Positions 27,151 to 36,994 of a stretch of 64,000 nt of DNA are shown here, piece after piece. The notes beneath the pieces are model-generated. The model ran no database searches. It had not been told where the DNA came from and was given only the letters and a program-made list of their open reading frames with translations. This stretch comes from Microbacterium sp. CH12i (GTDB taxonomy: Bacteria > Actinomycetota > Actinomycetes > Actinomycetales > Microbacteriaceae): positions 337,194-401,193 of the forward strand of contig NZ_JHET01000003.1 in NCBI RefSeq assembly GCF_000685355.1, given 5' to 3'. The translations under genes were made by a program, and so were the position numbers. Each line of letters begins with the position of its first letter. Position 1 is the stretch's first letter.

Positions 27151-28458
27151 TCAGAGCCGCCCGGCGGCCTTGAGTTCGAGGTACCGGTCCGCGATGCGCG
27201 GCGGGAGTGCCTCCGGATCTGCGGTGATGGCCTCACCACCAGCACGACGGATTGCGTCCGCCACGTTCTCTGCGTCACGAAGGGTGCGTTCCGCGGCGGC
27301 GGCGAGATAGATGTCCTCGCGCGAGCCGCGGCGCTTTGCGAGTTCCCCGATGGCGTCGTCCGTCACGGATCCGACCAGCACAGTGGTGGATCTGGACGGG
27401 TTCGGGAAAGCACCGAGGAAGCTGCGCGCTGATTCTGCGGCATCCTGCGCGGTGAGCACGACTACCAGAGACGGACGCGTGGTGAGCGTGCGGATCGCTG
27501 CGAAGGCTCCCGCCCAGTCGGTGTCGACGAGCCGGGCATGCACGGGCGCCATCGCATCGGTCATTGCGGGCAGCAGGGCCGCGCCATCGACACCGGTAAC
27601 CCGAGCGCGCACGACTCGGTCGTAGAGCAGTAGATGCACATGGTCTCCGGCTCGCGCCGCGAGCGCTGCGAGAAGGAGTGCGGCTTCGAGCGCAGCATCC
27701 AATCGGGTGCCGTCGCCGACGCGCGCGGCGGCGGTGCGTCCGGTGTCGATCAAAATAACGACATGCCGATCGCGCTCAGGGCGCCATGTGCGCAGCATCG
27801 TCGTGCCAGCGCGCGCTGTCGCCCGCCAGTCGATCGAGCGCACATCGTCGCCGCGCACGTACTCACGCAGCGAGTCGAATTCGGTGCCTTGTCCGCGCAC
27901 CTGGATGCTGGTGTTGCCATCCAGCTCGCGCAGTCGTGCCAGTCGCGACGGGAGGTGCTTGCGGGAAGCGAATGCGGGCAGCACGCGAAGCGCGCCGCGA
28001 ACCTGGTGACGCGCTTGCCTGCCGCCGAGACCGAGCGGGCCACGGGAGCGGATGAACACGAAAGCGCTCACGAGCTCACCGCGGCGGCGGGGGAGCAGCG
28101 GAACCGTCACGCGACGTCGCTCACCCGGCGGAATCGTGGCGGCGAGTCGTGCGGAGCTTGCCCCTGCGGTCGGCTGCCACGCGTCGCGGATCAGCGCATT
28201 CAGGGTGCGCGTGCCGTGGTTGTGCACAGCGACGCTTGCCTCGATCTGCTCGTCCATCCGCGCGCGAGCGGGCACACGTCGGGTCACAGTCACCGTTCGC
28301 GCGCTTGCTGCCAACGTGATGTCGATGCCGAGCAAGACGACACACAGCAGCAGCCACGCGCCGAGCACCACCCACACCGGTACGCCCGCCGCGGTGAACG
28401 CGACGAGCGGAATGACCCCGATTCCGAGGGCCAGAGCGAGACGGCCGGAGACGAACAC
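27151..28458 (-). CDS. DUF58 domain protein (vWA-like), MoxR partner
   Basis: Protein of 435 aa with two N-terminal helices (about 8-48) and the DUF58 hallmark YVRGDDVRSIDWRATAR near residue 210. A vWA-like segment follows, HVVILIDTGRTAAARVGDGT, with a degenerate MIDAS. DUF58 proteins work with MoxR AAA ATPases in envelope and complex assembly. Its start is 1 bp from the moxR stop, the last position of a five-gene operon that reads leftward. Confidence 0.9.
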   Translation of the reverse strand: MFVSGRLALALGIGVIPLVAFTAAGVPVWVVLGAWLLLCVVLLGIDITLAASARTVTVTRRVPARARMDEQIEASVAVHNHGTRTLNALIRDAWQPTAGASSARLAATIPPGERRRVTVPLLPRRRGELVSAFVFIRSRGPLGLGGRQARHQVRGALRVLPAFASRKHLPSRLARLRELDGNTSIQVRGQGTEFDSLREYVRGDDVRSIDWRATARAGTTMLRTWRPERDRHVVILIDTGRTAAARVGDGTRLDAALEAALLLAALAARAGDHVHLLLYDRVVRARVTGVDGAALLPAMTDAMAPVHARLVDTDWAGAFAAIRTLTTRPSLVVVLTAQDAAESARSFLGAFPNPSRSTTVLVGSVTDDAIGELAKRRGSREDIYLAAAAERTLRDAENVADAIRRAGGEAITADPEALPPRIADRYLELKAAGRL

Positions 28459-28459
28459 T

Positions 28460-29467
28460 TTAGATCGGCACGCGCGTCTGCTGGATCACGGAGGCGAGCA
28501 CGGCATCCGCGGACACGCCTTCCATCTCCGCATCCGGGCGCAACTGCAGACGGTGGCGCCACACCGGCACGAGCATGGTCTGCACGTGGTCAGGCGTTAC
28601 CGCGCTTGAACCGTTCAGCCAGGCCCAGGCCTTCGCCGCAGCGAGCAACCCGGTCGAGGCGCGCGGGCTCGCCCCGAGCAGCACGGACGGCGAATCACGA
28701 GTAGCGCGGGCCAGGTCAACGACATAGCCGAGCACTTCGTCGGTCACCTCGACTCGGGCCGCGGCATCCTGCGCGGCGCGGATCTCTTCGGCCGTCACCG
28801 TCGCTTCGACGCCCGTGAGCTCGCGGGGTGAGAAGCCGCTTGCGTGCAGACGCAACACGGTGACCTCGGCGTCGCGCTCCGGCATCCCCACGACGAGCTT
28901 CATGAGGAAGCGGTCCAGCTGCGCCTCCGGCAGCGAGTAGGTGCCTTCGTGTTCGATGGGGTTCTGCGTCGCCGCGACCAGGAACGGGTCGGGCAGATCC
29001 CGACTGACGCCGTCGGCAGAGACCTGACGCTCTTCCATCGCTTCCAGGAGCGCCGCCTGCGTCTTCGGAGGCGTGCGGTTGATCTCATCAGCCAGCAGGA
29101 TGTTGGTGAATACCGGGCCCTGACGGAACTCGAACTCGCCGGTACGCGCGTCGTAGACGAGCGATCCGGTCACATCTCCCGGCATCAGGTCGGGCGTGAA
29201 CTGCACACGTTTCGTGTCGAGGCCGAGCGCGCGGGCGAACGAGCGCACGACCAGCGTCTTGGCAACCCCGGGCACGCCCTCAAGCAGCACGTGCCCTCGG
29301 GAAAGCAGGCACACCAGAAGCCCGGTGACGGTGCCGGCCTGCCCGATGACGGCCTTGTCGACCTCAGTGCGCACCCGGTGCATCGCCTGTCGCAGTTGTG
29401 CCTCGTCAAATGGAGCTTCGTCCGGTGGGGCCTCATTGAACGCAGGCGGTGGGGCAGTGTCGGTCAT
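28460..29467 (-). CDS. MoxR-family AAA ATPase
   Basis: Cytosolic AAA+ chaperone-like ATPase (335 aa). Walker A is GVPGVAKT (about 57-64), Walker B is ILLADEINR with the following TPPKTQAALLEAMEERQV, and the sensor region is FLVAATQNPIEHEGTYSLPEAQLDRF. It probably remodels or inserts cofactors or metals in a target that binds the DUF58 protein. ATGA overlap with the DUF4350 gene at its 5' end indicates coupling. Confidence 0.94.
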   Translation of the reverse strand: MTDTAPPPAFNEAPPDEAPFDEAQLRQAMHRVRTEVDKAVIGQAGTVTGLLVCLLSRGHVLLEGVPGVAKTLVVRSFARALGLDTKRVQFTPDLMPGDVTGSLVYDARTGEFEFRQGPVFTNILLADEINRTPPKTQAALLEAMEERQVSADGVSRDLPDPFLVAATQNPIEHEGTYSLPEAQLDRFLMKLVVGMPERDAEVTVLRLHASGFSPRELTGVEATVTAEEIRAAQDAAARVEVTDEVLGYVVDLARATRDSPSVLLGASPRASTGLLAAAKAWAWLNGSSAVTPDHVQTMLVPVWRHRLQLRPDAEMEGVSADAVLASVIQQTRVPI

Positions 29468-30675
29468 GGATTCTTCCTTTCCACGTGTACGGCGGTCTCG
29501 ACCGCCGCTTCGAGTTCAGCGAGTCTGCGTGCGGTGTCAATCAGGTCGGAGTCTGTCGCAGGCAGTGCACCTGCGAGCAGTTCGTGGAGCGATCCGCGTT
29601 GGATGCGCAAGCGGTCGGCGGCCGCATCGGCGATGTCAGCGGGCGTTGACCGCGCGGCAAGTCCGAGGCGCTTTGCCAGACGACGCAGCGTGCCGTCGCG
29701 CAGTGCCTCGGCGGCGTGCGCAGCGTCGGCGGCCTTCGCGGTGAGCCGTGCGCGACCGTGCATAGTTTCGGATGCTCGCACGGTCACCGGCAACGTCTCG
29801 GAGACGAGCGGGCCGAAGCGCTGTCCGCGTGCGATGCCTGCAACGATCCCCGCCAAAAGCAGCAGCAGGATCGCGGGAGTCACCCACGGCGGCGTCAGCG
29901 TCGCGAGGGTGTCGGGGCTCTGCGCTTCGAGGTCGCTGTCCTCGAAGGAGGGGACGTACCAGACGACGTGATCGCTCTGACCGAGCAGCGCGAGGCCGAG
30001 CGCTGCGTTTCCGTTTTCAGCGAGGTGCTCGTTGCTGAACAGTGTGTCGCCGTCGACGAGCACCGTGCGGTTGTCCCCGCGATCGTCGATCAGCACGCCC
30101 GCTCCGCTGCCCGCGTCGTCTGGGTAGCACCCGGTGACGCCGTCTGCCGGTGTGAAGAATCGGTCGGGCCGCACCGTGCCGACGTTCGCGAGCTCGGGCA
30201 GGTTGCACCTCGCCGTGAGCGCCTCATCGGCCGCGGCAGGTGCATTTTCGCCGAGGTCGAGCACTCTCAGGAGGCGACTCGCACTGGACACGAAGACGGT
30301 GTGACTTGCCGGTTTGATCAGCTGCTCGACGGCCTCGTCGGACAGCGTGAAGGGATCAGCCATCACGAGGGTGGTGTCGGCGCTGATCGCAGACACCGCA
30401 GCCGCACGCGTGCGGACGACGGTAACGTCGACGCCCTGATCGCGAAGCAGCTCGGCCAGGGCGAGCGAGCCCGAATCCTTGGCACTCTCCGGGTCGAGCG
30501 AACCACGTGAGCCAGGTGCGCTCGTGCCGATGCTGCCGACGAAAAGCGCGAACACGATGACGAGCACGGCGATCGACAGCCAACCCAGCATCGAGCGCAG
30601 TCGTCCCGGTTGGCGATAGGCAGTGCTGGGTGCGTCGATGGATGCCGCGGCATCCGTCTGTGCGGTGGACATCAC
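29464..30675 (-). CDS. DUF4350 domain membrane protein
   Basis: Protein of 403 aa with an N-terminal helix (about residues 30-50), an extracytoplasmic DUF4350 domain resembling a periplasmic-binding or vWA-adjacent fold (RDQGVDVTVVRTRAAAVS and LVMADPFTLSDEAVEQL), a second helix near 275-295 and a cytoplasmic tail. It is usually encoded between DUF4129 and MoxR as here and starts 4 bp inside the DUF4129 gene. Function is inferred only from this conserved partnership. Confidence 0.88.
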   Translation of the reverse strand: MMSTAQTDAAASIDAPSTAYRQPGRLRSMLGWLSIAVLVIVFALFVGSIGTSAPGSRGSLDPESAKDSGSLALAELLRDQGVDVTVVRTRAAAVSAISADTTLVMADPFTLSDEAVEQLIKPASHTVFVSSASRLLRVLDLGENAPAAADEALTARCNLPELANVGTVRPDRFFTPADGVTGCYPDDAGSGAGVLIDDRGDNRTVLVDGDTLFSNEHLAENGNAALGLALLGQSDHVVWYVPSFEDSDLEAQSPDTLATLTPPWVTPAILLLLLAGIVAGIARGQRFGPLVSETLPVTVRASETMHGRARLTAKAADAAHAAEALRDGTLRRLAKRLGLAARSTPADIADAAADRLRIQRGSLHELLAGALPATDSDLIDTARRLAELEAAVETAVHVERKNP

Positions 30676-31343
30676 GCCGGCACCACGTCCCGTTCTGCGG
30701 TATGCGAAAGAGGGGGTGCAGGAAGCGCACGGGCAAGCCGGTCGTCGGTCGCAGCGAGCGCCAGATAGCTCGCTTCGGATGCCGGATGCCGGAGGTAGCG
30801 CACGTCGTCGAAAGACCCGGCGGCGGCGGTCAGCTCGACGCTGTCTGTACCGAGCGCGCGGGCGGACTCACGGGCGATCGCTTGAGCGGTTGCGCCGGGT
30901 GCGGGGTCGATGATGTCGCGTTCGAGCAGACTGCGCGCGAGTGCACGGAAGCGGAGGACGGTTGCGGTATCCCAGTCACCCTCGCGCGCACTGCGCTCGG
31001 CATCCGCGCGTAGCTGAGCGGCCGTGCGGTCATCGTTCGCGCCGAGCAGGCCTGTGCTACGCCGCTTCACTCGCTGTGACATCCGGGGCTTTCCCCAGAG
31101 GATCAGCACGGTAATCAGCGCCGCCACGATCACGACGGTGACGATGATGAGCGCGGTGCTGCCTGCTTGGCGGCCAGCGTCTGGCGAGAACAGATTGCTG
31201 ATGAAATCCGCAACGTCCTCGGCCAGATAGTCGAACCACGTGGGCTTCGCATCGGCGTAGCGCTGGTTGCTGAGTTCTTCCTCCGCCCAGCGTCGCGCCT
31301 CGTCACCGTCGGGAGCGAGAGGATCGGCTCCAAAGAAAATCAT
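30672..31343 (-). CDS. DUF4129 domain membrane protein
   Basis: Protein of 223 aa. The first part is an extracytoplasmic helical region (RRWAEEELSNQRYADAKPTWFDYLAED), followed by one helix (about 65-87) and a C-terminal cytoplasmic DUF4129 helix bundle (RADAERSAREGDWDTATVLRFRALARSLLERD). ATG 31343 overlaps the preceding stop (ATGA). A longer open frame upstream merely translates the Gln/Pro repeat region of the neighbour out of frame. It is a member of the DUF58-MoxR operon. Confidence 0.88.
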   Translation of the reverse strand: MIFFGADPLAPDGDEARRWAEEELSNQRYADAKPTWFDYLAEDVADFISNLFSPDAGRQAGSTALIIVTVVIVAALITVLILWGKPRMSQRVKRRSTGLLGANDDRTAAQLRADAERSAREGDWDTATVLRFRALARSLLERDIIDPAPGATAQAIARESARALGTDSVELTAAAGSFDDVRYLRHPASEASYLALAATDDRLARALPAPPLSHTAERDVVPA

Positions 31344-32629
31344 GCAGCGCCCGACCCGGGCGGCGGCGGCGGGGTGTACGGCTGCTGCTGAGGTGGGGAC
31401 TGGTATTGCTGGGGTGGGGACTGGTACTGCTGGGGTGGGTACTGGTACTGCTGGGGCGGATACGGCTGGGGTCCCCATCCGACCGGAGCGCTGGCATAGT
31501 CAGGTATTGGCTTCGGTGGCGGAGTGCTGCTCACAGCTGTGGCGGGATCGACAGCGAAGGGATCGCCGAGCTGATCCTCGCTTTCGCCAAGGTCGCGACG
31601 CTCCAGATAATTGATGAGGCTGTGATCGAGACCCTCATACCGCATCCGGCAGTCCAGGTAGATGAAGGCGGCGGCGGCGCATTGCACCACGATGGCGACG
31701 GCCTGCAGAACATAGACCAGCAATTGTGGTGCGATAGCCGTGATCACGTAGATCGCGATCGCCGATGTGTCATTGGGGCCGGAAGGCGCGATCACAGAGC
31801 CGAAGAGGGAACCCAACAGCGACAGCGGCATGCTCACCACACCCACGGCCGTGCTCATGATCAGGCTCACGAGGAACATGACGCCGAAGGCCACCCAGAA
31901 TCGTCCGCGAGTGAGTCTCCACGAGCGCACAAGCGCCGCTCGGATGCCGGCGTGCTCAAGCACCAGGACGGACGGCACCAGCATGAGTTTCGTGCTGAGC
32001 CACACCCACAGCGGGATCATGCCGAGCACGAGCAATATGCCGATAACCACGGTGATGGCGACGCCCTCACCGGAGCCGCCGACGCCGGCCATGACGCCGA
32101 GTGCGACGATGCCGCCGATGACAGCCATCAGCACGATGGCAGCCAGAGCCTGCAGCACGCTCCAACCAACCAACCGCCAGAATGCTGGCTTCATGAGCCG
32201 CCAGAGGCGCCCGAGCGAGGCCTTCTCTCCGAGCGCGGCGCAGCCGATGTCGGCCGCCACCACGCCCTGCATGACTGCCGTGAACGCCAGACTCACGAAG
32301 CTCATCGCGAGCACGACCAGAGCGTTGATCGCGATCGAGCCCCACAGCACAGGGTAGAAATCCGGGTTGCTGGGGGAGAGCGACTCCATACGTGTGAACG
32401 TCGCGAAGACGACAGCGCCAACAACGACGACGGTGATCACCGCGACGACGAGTTGAATGACGATCGCGAACCCGAATAGCACCTTGGGGTTGTGGCGAAG
32501 AGCCGCGAACGGCTTCCCCAGAAGTGCGCCGAACGTCAGCGGGTGCAAGGGGATGAGTCCTGGTTTAAGGGCGGGCGTCCAACCCAATGCACTATTCGAA
32601 CCCTGTGCGTTCCAACCCTGTGCGCTCAC
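31340..32629 (-). CDS. Glycerophosphodiesterase-type membrane-domain protein with PPQQYQS tail
   Basis: Protein of 429 aa with eight or so helices spanning about residues 45-370 and matching the membrane domain found in some glycerophosphoryl diester phosphodiesterases, without the catalytic domain. The C-terminus is a cytoplasmic Pro/Gln-rich repeat (PPQQYQS, three near-identical heptads). GTG 32629 is chosen because GGAGGGAGC lies immediately upstream; the longer frame to 32752 lacks a ribosome site. It is the first gene of the DUF4129-DUF4350-MoxR-DUF58 operon. Confidence 0.82.
   Translation of the reverse strand: MSAQGWNAQGSNSALGWTPALKPGLIPLHPLTFGALLGKPFAALRHNPKVLFGFAIVIQLVVAVITVVVVGAVVFATFTRMESLSPSNPDFYPVLWGSIAINALVVLAMSFVSLAFTAVMQGVVAADIGCAALGEKASLGRLWRLMKPAFWRLVGWSVLQALAAIVLMAVIGGIVALGVMAGVGGSGEGVAITVVIGILLVLGMIPLWVWLSTKLMLVPSVLVLEHAGIRAALVRSWRLTRGRFWVAFGVMFLVSLIMSTAVGVVSMPLSLLGSLFGSVIAPSGPNDTSAIAIYVITAIAPQLLVYVLQAVAIVVQCAAAAFIYLDCRMRYEGLDHSLINYLERRDLGESEDQLGDPFAVDPATAVSSTPPPKPIPDYASAPVGWGPQPYPPQQYQYPPQQYQSPPQQYQSPPQQQPYTPPPPPGSGAA
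31392..31454 (-). repeat. Three 21-bp tandem repeats encoding PPQQYQS
   Basis: Units at 31392-31412, 31413-31433 and 31434-31454 differ at two or three bases and encode heptad repeats near the C-terminus of the membrane protein. Copy number may vary between strains. Confidence 0.85.
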
Positions 32630-32803
32630 AGTGCTCCCTCCGTCGATGCGTAACCATCGTGTCACATCCCTCACTTCTCGCGCCGGAGCGTCTCGGAGCG
32701 CTACCGTGATCAAAACGTTGTCATGAAGTACGCTGAGAAAAGTTGCGTCCACCCGCCGCCCGCGAAGGGGCGCACATGCGTAGAAAGATGAGGCTGGGAC
32801 CAG

Positions 32804-33484
32804 ATGACCTCACGGATTCTCGTGGTCGACGATGACACCGCGCTCGCCGAGATGATCGGGATCGTGTTGCGCACCGAGGGCTTCGAGCCGGTGTTCTGTG
32901 CAGATGGAGCGAAGGCAGTAGAAGCATGGCGCGAACAGCGCCCCGACCTCGTGCTGCTTGACCTCATGCTGCCGGGGATGGACGGGATTGAGATTTGTAC
33001 GCGCATTCGCGCTGAATCCGGCATCCCGATCATCATGCTCACCGCACGCAGCGACACTGCTGACGTCGTGCGAGGGCTTGAAGTCGGTGCGGATGACTAC
33101 ATGGTCAAGCCGTTCAATCCGAAAGAACTCGTCGCGCGCATTCGCACGCGGCTGCGCCCGATCACATCGGAGAACAGCGAAGTGCTGCGCATCGGCGACC
33201 TCGTCGTAGACGTTGATGCCCACGAGGTGCGACGCGGCACGACACCGATCCCGCTCACTCCGCTCGAGTTCCAACTACTCGTCGCTCTCGCAGCCAAACC
33301 GCAGCAGGTCTTTTCTCGAGAGATGCTGCTGGAGCAGGTATGGGGCTACCACTACAAGGCAGACACCCGACTGGTCAACGTGCACGTCCAGAGGCTCCGC
33401 GCCAAAGTCGAACTCGATCCCGATGCGCCGAAGATCGTCATGACGGTCCGTGGTGTCGGCTACCGGGCCGGAAGCGTTGGCTAG
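32804..33484 (+). CDS. mtrA: Response regulator MtrA
   Basis: OmpR/PhoB-type regulator (226 aa). The receiver domain has the acidic cluster VVDDD (residues 7-11), phospho-acceptor Asp53 (LLDLMLPGMDG) and the Thr/Lys switch positions (MLTAR, MVKPF). The C-terminal winged helix ends VHVQRLRAKVE and VRGVGYRAG. MtrA is the conserved actinobacterial regulator of cell-wall hydrolases and division, partnered by MtrB and LpqB downstream. The 174-bp region upstream divides it from the divergent membrane-protein operon. Confidence 0.96.
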   Translation: MTSRILVVDDDTALAEMIGIVLRTEGFEPVFCADGAKAVEAWREQRPDLVLLDLMLPGMDGIEICTRIRAESGIPIIMLTARSDTADVVRGLEVGADDYMVKPFNPKELVARIRTRLRPITSENSEVLRIGDLVVDVDAHEVRRGTTPIPLTPLEFQLLVALAAKPQQVFSREMLLEQVWGYHYKADTRLVNVHVQRLRAKVELDPDAPKIVMTVRGVGYRAGSVG

Positions 33485-33494
33485 GAGCCCCGGG

Positions 33495-35198
33495 TTGACC
33501 GCGGCGAGCCCGACTCCCACCACGGTCGCGCTCTGGCGTGACTGGCGGGGGTGGCCGGAGACTCTAGCGAACCTGTGGCGGCGATCATTGCGATTTCGCA
33601 CGATCACGATAACGCTGGTTCTGACCTCTCTTGCCATCTTTATCACCAGCCTGACGATGGCACTTGTGATCCAAAACAACCTGTTCGAATCGCGCCGTGA
33701 CGAGGTGCTCTACGACGCGCTGAGCGCCGTAGACCAGGCACAGAAGACGCTCGATTCCGCGGAGGTGTCTGATGACCCGTCGGCGTTGCGTGCGCTGTGG
33801 GGCGATGTGCAGGATGCCATTCCGAGAGCTGCCTCATCGTCGTTGATCGCGGCGTTCCCGATCGACGAGCCACCAGTCGGCACCGGTGTGCGCGGGTTCA
33901 CAACCGGGGGGCTCAGCGGAGATCTTCTCAGCGCCGGGCTTCGCGGCCGCGTTGTCGCGCTTCCTGACCGGCAGGCGTGGCAGTCTGTCGCACTCCCGAT
34001 GGAAGACGGTTCGGTGTCTCCTGGGATCATCGTCGGTCAGCAGTTGATCGTCCCAGAGGTCGGCGCGTTCGAGGTCTACATCGCATACGATCTTGCCGAT
34101 TCTGAGCGCACACTGCAGTTCGTGCAGAGCACTCTGTGGACTGCCGGGCTCATTCTCATCGCGATTATCGCGGGGATCTCCTGGATCGTGCTGCGGCTGG
34201 TGTCTAAGCCGATCATCGAGGCCGCAGAGACCAGCGCGCGCCTTGCCGCTGGTGACCTGGCGGTGCGTCTTCCCGTGCACGGCGAAGACGAGCTTGCAAC
34301 ACTTGCGCGATCCTTCAACGCCATGGCAGACAGCATCGAATCGCAGATCAAGGAGCTGGGTGAGCTTTCGCTTGTGCAGCAGCGTTTCGTCTCCGATGTG
34401 TCGCATGAATTGCGGACGCCGCTGACGACCATCCGTCTTGCCGCCGACATGCTCAATGATCAGCGCGAGCACTTCGATACGACAACGAATCGCACCACTG
34501 AGCTGCTGCACACCCAGGTGCAGCGATTCGAGACGCTGCTTTCCGACCTGCTCGAGATCAGCCGCTACGACGCCGGCTCCGTGCAGTTGGAGCTCGAGGC
34601 GACGAGTCTCACCGATCTTGCCGAAGACATCGTCGATCAGATGCGCCCGCTGGCAGATGGGCACGGCTCGGAGCTGCGGCTGGTCGCACCCGGGGGATAT
34701 TCCCCGGTGGACATGGATCCGCGCCGGGTACGCCGGGTCTTGCGCAACCTCATCGGCAACGCCATCGAGCACGGTGAGGGTCGGCCCGTAGTGGTGACCG
34801 TCGACAGCAATCAGCACGCGGTCGCGGTCGGTGTACGCGACTTCGGGCTCGGTATGACTCCCACCCACGCCGAACGCGTATTCGATCGCTTTTGGCGCGC
34901 CGATCCGTCGCGCCAACGCACGATCGGCGGCACCGGTCTCGGGCTCTCGATCGCCCTGGGGGATGCCAGGCTGCACGGTGGCACACTCGCGGTGTGGTCT
35001 GAGCTCGCCGTCGGCACGAATTTCGTTCTTACCGTCCCACGGCATCCCGGAGAGCTCAATGGGTCCTCTCCGGTGCCGCTGGAACCGCAGGAGACGCTGG
35101 CCGACGTCAGCCGCGCTACGCAGCCGATCCAGCTCACCGAACTGCGGCAGCTCTATTTCACAGAATCGATTCCCCCCGGTGAGGAGGACCACTCATGA
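33495..35198 (+). CDS. mtrB: Sensor histidine kinase MtrB
   Basis: Protein of 567 aa. It has a cytoplasmic lead, a first helix (about 35-58), an extracytoplasmic sensor region, a second helix (about 215-237), HAMP, HisKA with the phospho-His in FVSDVSHELRTPLTT, and HATPase_c with N-box LRNLIGNAIEHGEG and G-boxes. TTG 33495 has AGGAG seven bases upstream and follows mtrA by 10 bp. A GTG at 33450 would overlap mtrA. Its stop overlaps lpqB (ATGA), so mtrA-mtrB-lpqB is one operon. Confidence 0.93.
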   Translation: MTAASPTPTTVALWRDWRGWPETLANLWRRSLRFRTITITLVLTSLAIFITSLTMALVIQNNLFESRRDEVLYDALSAVDQAQKTLDSAEVSDDPSALRALWGDVQDAIPRAASSSLIAAFPIDEPPVGTGVRGFTTGGLSGDLLSAGLRGRVVALPDRQAWQSVALPMEDGSVSPGIIVGQQLIVPEVGAFEVYIAYDLADSERTLQFVQSTLWTAGLILIAIIAGISWIVLRLVSKPIIEAAETSARLAAGDLAVRLPVHGEDELATLARSFNAMADSIESQIKELGELSLVQQRFVSDVSHELRTPLTTIRLAADMLNDQREHFDTTTNRTTELLHTQVQRFETLLSDLLEISRYDAGSVQLELEATSLTDLAEDIVDQMRPLADGHGSELRLVAPGGYSPVDMDPRRVRRVLRNLIGNAIEHGEGRPVVVTVDSNQHAVAVGVRDFGLGMTPTHAERVFDRFWRADPSRQRTIGGTGLGLSIALGDARLHGGTLAVWSELAVGTNFVLTVPRHPGELNGSSPVPLEPQETLADVSRATQPIQLTELRQLYFTESIPPGEEDHS

Positions 35199-36907
35199 GT
35201 CGTAGTCGCCGAGGGCTTCTGATCGGGATAGTTGCGATGTGTGCGGCCGCGCTCACCGCCTGCGCCGGGCTGCCGACGTCTGGCGATGTGAAGGTGGGTC
35301 TGGCGTTGGATGACGTCGGTCTGCCGCCGGATATCAGCCAGATCGCCGCCGAACCACTGGATGGTGCCAGCCCCGCGGAGATCGTCGAGGGATTTCTGGA
35401 TGCCGCCGTGACACCGAGCGACGGGTGGAAGATCGCTCGAGAGTTTCTGAGCCCTGACCTTGCTGCCACCTGGCGCCCAAGCGTCGGTGTGACGATAGAT
35501 TCCGGCGCTGCCGCTCGAGTATTCACCAGCGCCATCGATGGCGAAGCGGATACCGCCAAAACCGGTGACGTGCGCGTGCGGCTGGACCAGATCGCTCGCG
35601 TCGATGAATTCGGCGCCTACACCGAGGTCTCGGGCGACGCCTCGGTGGCATCTTTCGAGGTCGCGCGTAACAGCGACGGAGAGTGGCGAATCACCGCGGC
35701 TGCCGACGGCATCGTCCTTGATGCCGAGGCCTTCACTCAGGTCTACCGACGGTATTCACTGCAGTACTACGACCAGAGCTGGACACACCTGGTGCCTGAC
35801 GTGCGCTGGTATCCGCGACGCGTGCAGATCGCGACAACACTCACGCAGGCGCTACTGACCGGTGCACCCAGCGAGTGGTTGGCTCCTGCCGTGCGCAGCG
35901 CGTTCCCGAATGATGTTTCACTGGCCCGCGACGCTGTGCCGTTGAATTCAGAGAAGGTGGCCACAGTCGAACTCACCTCGACGGCGCTAGCACTCGATGC
36001 GACTCAGCTGGCGAGGATGCGAACGCAGCTTGAGGAGACTCTGCGTCTCGCGGGTGTGAGCCAGGTCCAGCTGACAGTCAATGGTCGCGACTTGAACGCG
36101 GGGAGAGCGACCGTGGAAGCCGCGAGCGCAGAGCCCGGAGCAGTGTTGTTGACCGAGACGGAGTTCGGTGCATATCTGGGCAACGAGATCACTCCGTACG
36201 ATGCCATCTCGCCAGAAATCATCGATCTCGCGCCCACAGTGGTGGCGGTCGACATGGCGGCGGACGATTCACGCGCGGCCGTCCAACTCGACACCGGCGG
36301 TGTCTACACGGTCGCCGACGGTCGGGTCGATCAGCTGGATTCCCGCGCCGGTCTGATTAAGCCGTCTCTGGATCCCTTCGGATACACCTGGACAGTGCAG
36401 GCAGCGGCTCCTCAGGCACTGATCGCCTGGCAACCGGATGTGACTCCGCTCAATATTTCGAACGCCTTCCCCGATGCGTCAGCGATTTCGCAACTGCGCG
36501 TCGGGCCCGACGGCGTTCGCATCGCCGCCGTGGTCACTCTCGGCGGGCAGCACTGGATCGTGCTGGCCGCGATTATTCGGGATCAGAATCAAATTCCCGT
36601 TGAGCTCGGGCCTTTGCACCTGGTCGCGCAGCTGGATGGCGCAGGTCTAGGACTGTCCTGGATCGGTGTGGACCACCTCGGTGTCTTGGTCGATGCAGAG
36701 GACAGCCGCGAAGTGCTGAATCAAGACATCGGCGGGCCAGGGGTCATTGCCGCGGCCCCGGAAGGCGCGGTGTCGCTGTCGGGAGGCCGTACGGCGAGTG
36801 CCGTGCGCATTCTCAACGGTGACGGTGTGCTTTTCGCCCAACGCGGTACAACCTGGCAGATGGGCCGCACAGACGTGTTGGTGCTGGGAACACACGCAGG
36901 ACGGTAG
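35195..36907 (+). CDS. lpqB: Lipoprotein LpqB
   Basis: Protein of 570 aa with an N-terminal lipoprotein signal; the lipobox LTAC puts lipidated Cys23 in CAGLPTSG. A GerMN domain (about 200-330) and a C-terminal beta-propeller-like LpqB domain follow. It is the extracytoplasmic accessory of MtrB that modulates signalling in mycobacteria. Full length and in the usual position. Confidence 0.95.
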   Translation: MSRSRRGLLIGIVAMCAAALTACAGLPTSGDVKVGLALDDVGLPPDISQIAAEPLDGASPAEIVEGFLDAAVTPSDGWKIAREFLSPDLAATWRPSVGVTIDSGAAARVFTSAIDGEADTAKTGDVRVRLDQIARVDEFGAYTEVSGDASVASFEVARNSDGEWRITAAADGIVLDAEAFTQVYRRYSLQYYDQSWTHLVPDVRWYPRRVQIATTLTQALLTGAPSEWLAPAVRSAFPNDVSLARDAVPLNSEKVATVELTSTALALDATQLARMRTQLEETLRLAGVSQVQLTVNGRDLNAGRATVEAASAEPGAVLLTETEFGAYLGNEITPYDAISPEIIDLAPTVVAVDMAADDSRAAVQLDTGGVYTVADGRVDQLDSRAGLIKPSLDPFGYTWTVQAAAPQALIAWQPDVTPLNISNAFPDASAISQLRVGPDGVRIAAVVTLGGQHWIVLAAIIRDQNQIPVELGPLHLVAQLDGAGLGLSWIGVDHLGVLVDAEDSREVLNQDIGGPGVIAAAPEGAVSLSGGRTASAVRILNGDGVLFAQRGTTWQMGRTDVLVLGTHAGR

Positions 36908-36994
36908 TCCTGCACCGGACTCACATTTGGTGAGCTTTCCGCCGATCGTGCGCCCCGTCGCCAGCGAGGGCGCACTCCAGATCAGAATCGGGTC

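Noticed and set aside
31392..31454. CRISPR array
   Set aside because: Contiguous in-frame 21-bp repeats that encode PPQQYQS; no spacers and no cas genes.
33834..35192. 452-codon minus-strand open frame
   Set aside because: Antisense shadow of mtrB, whose kinase motifs are intact.
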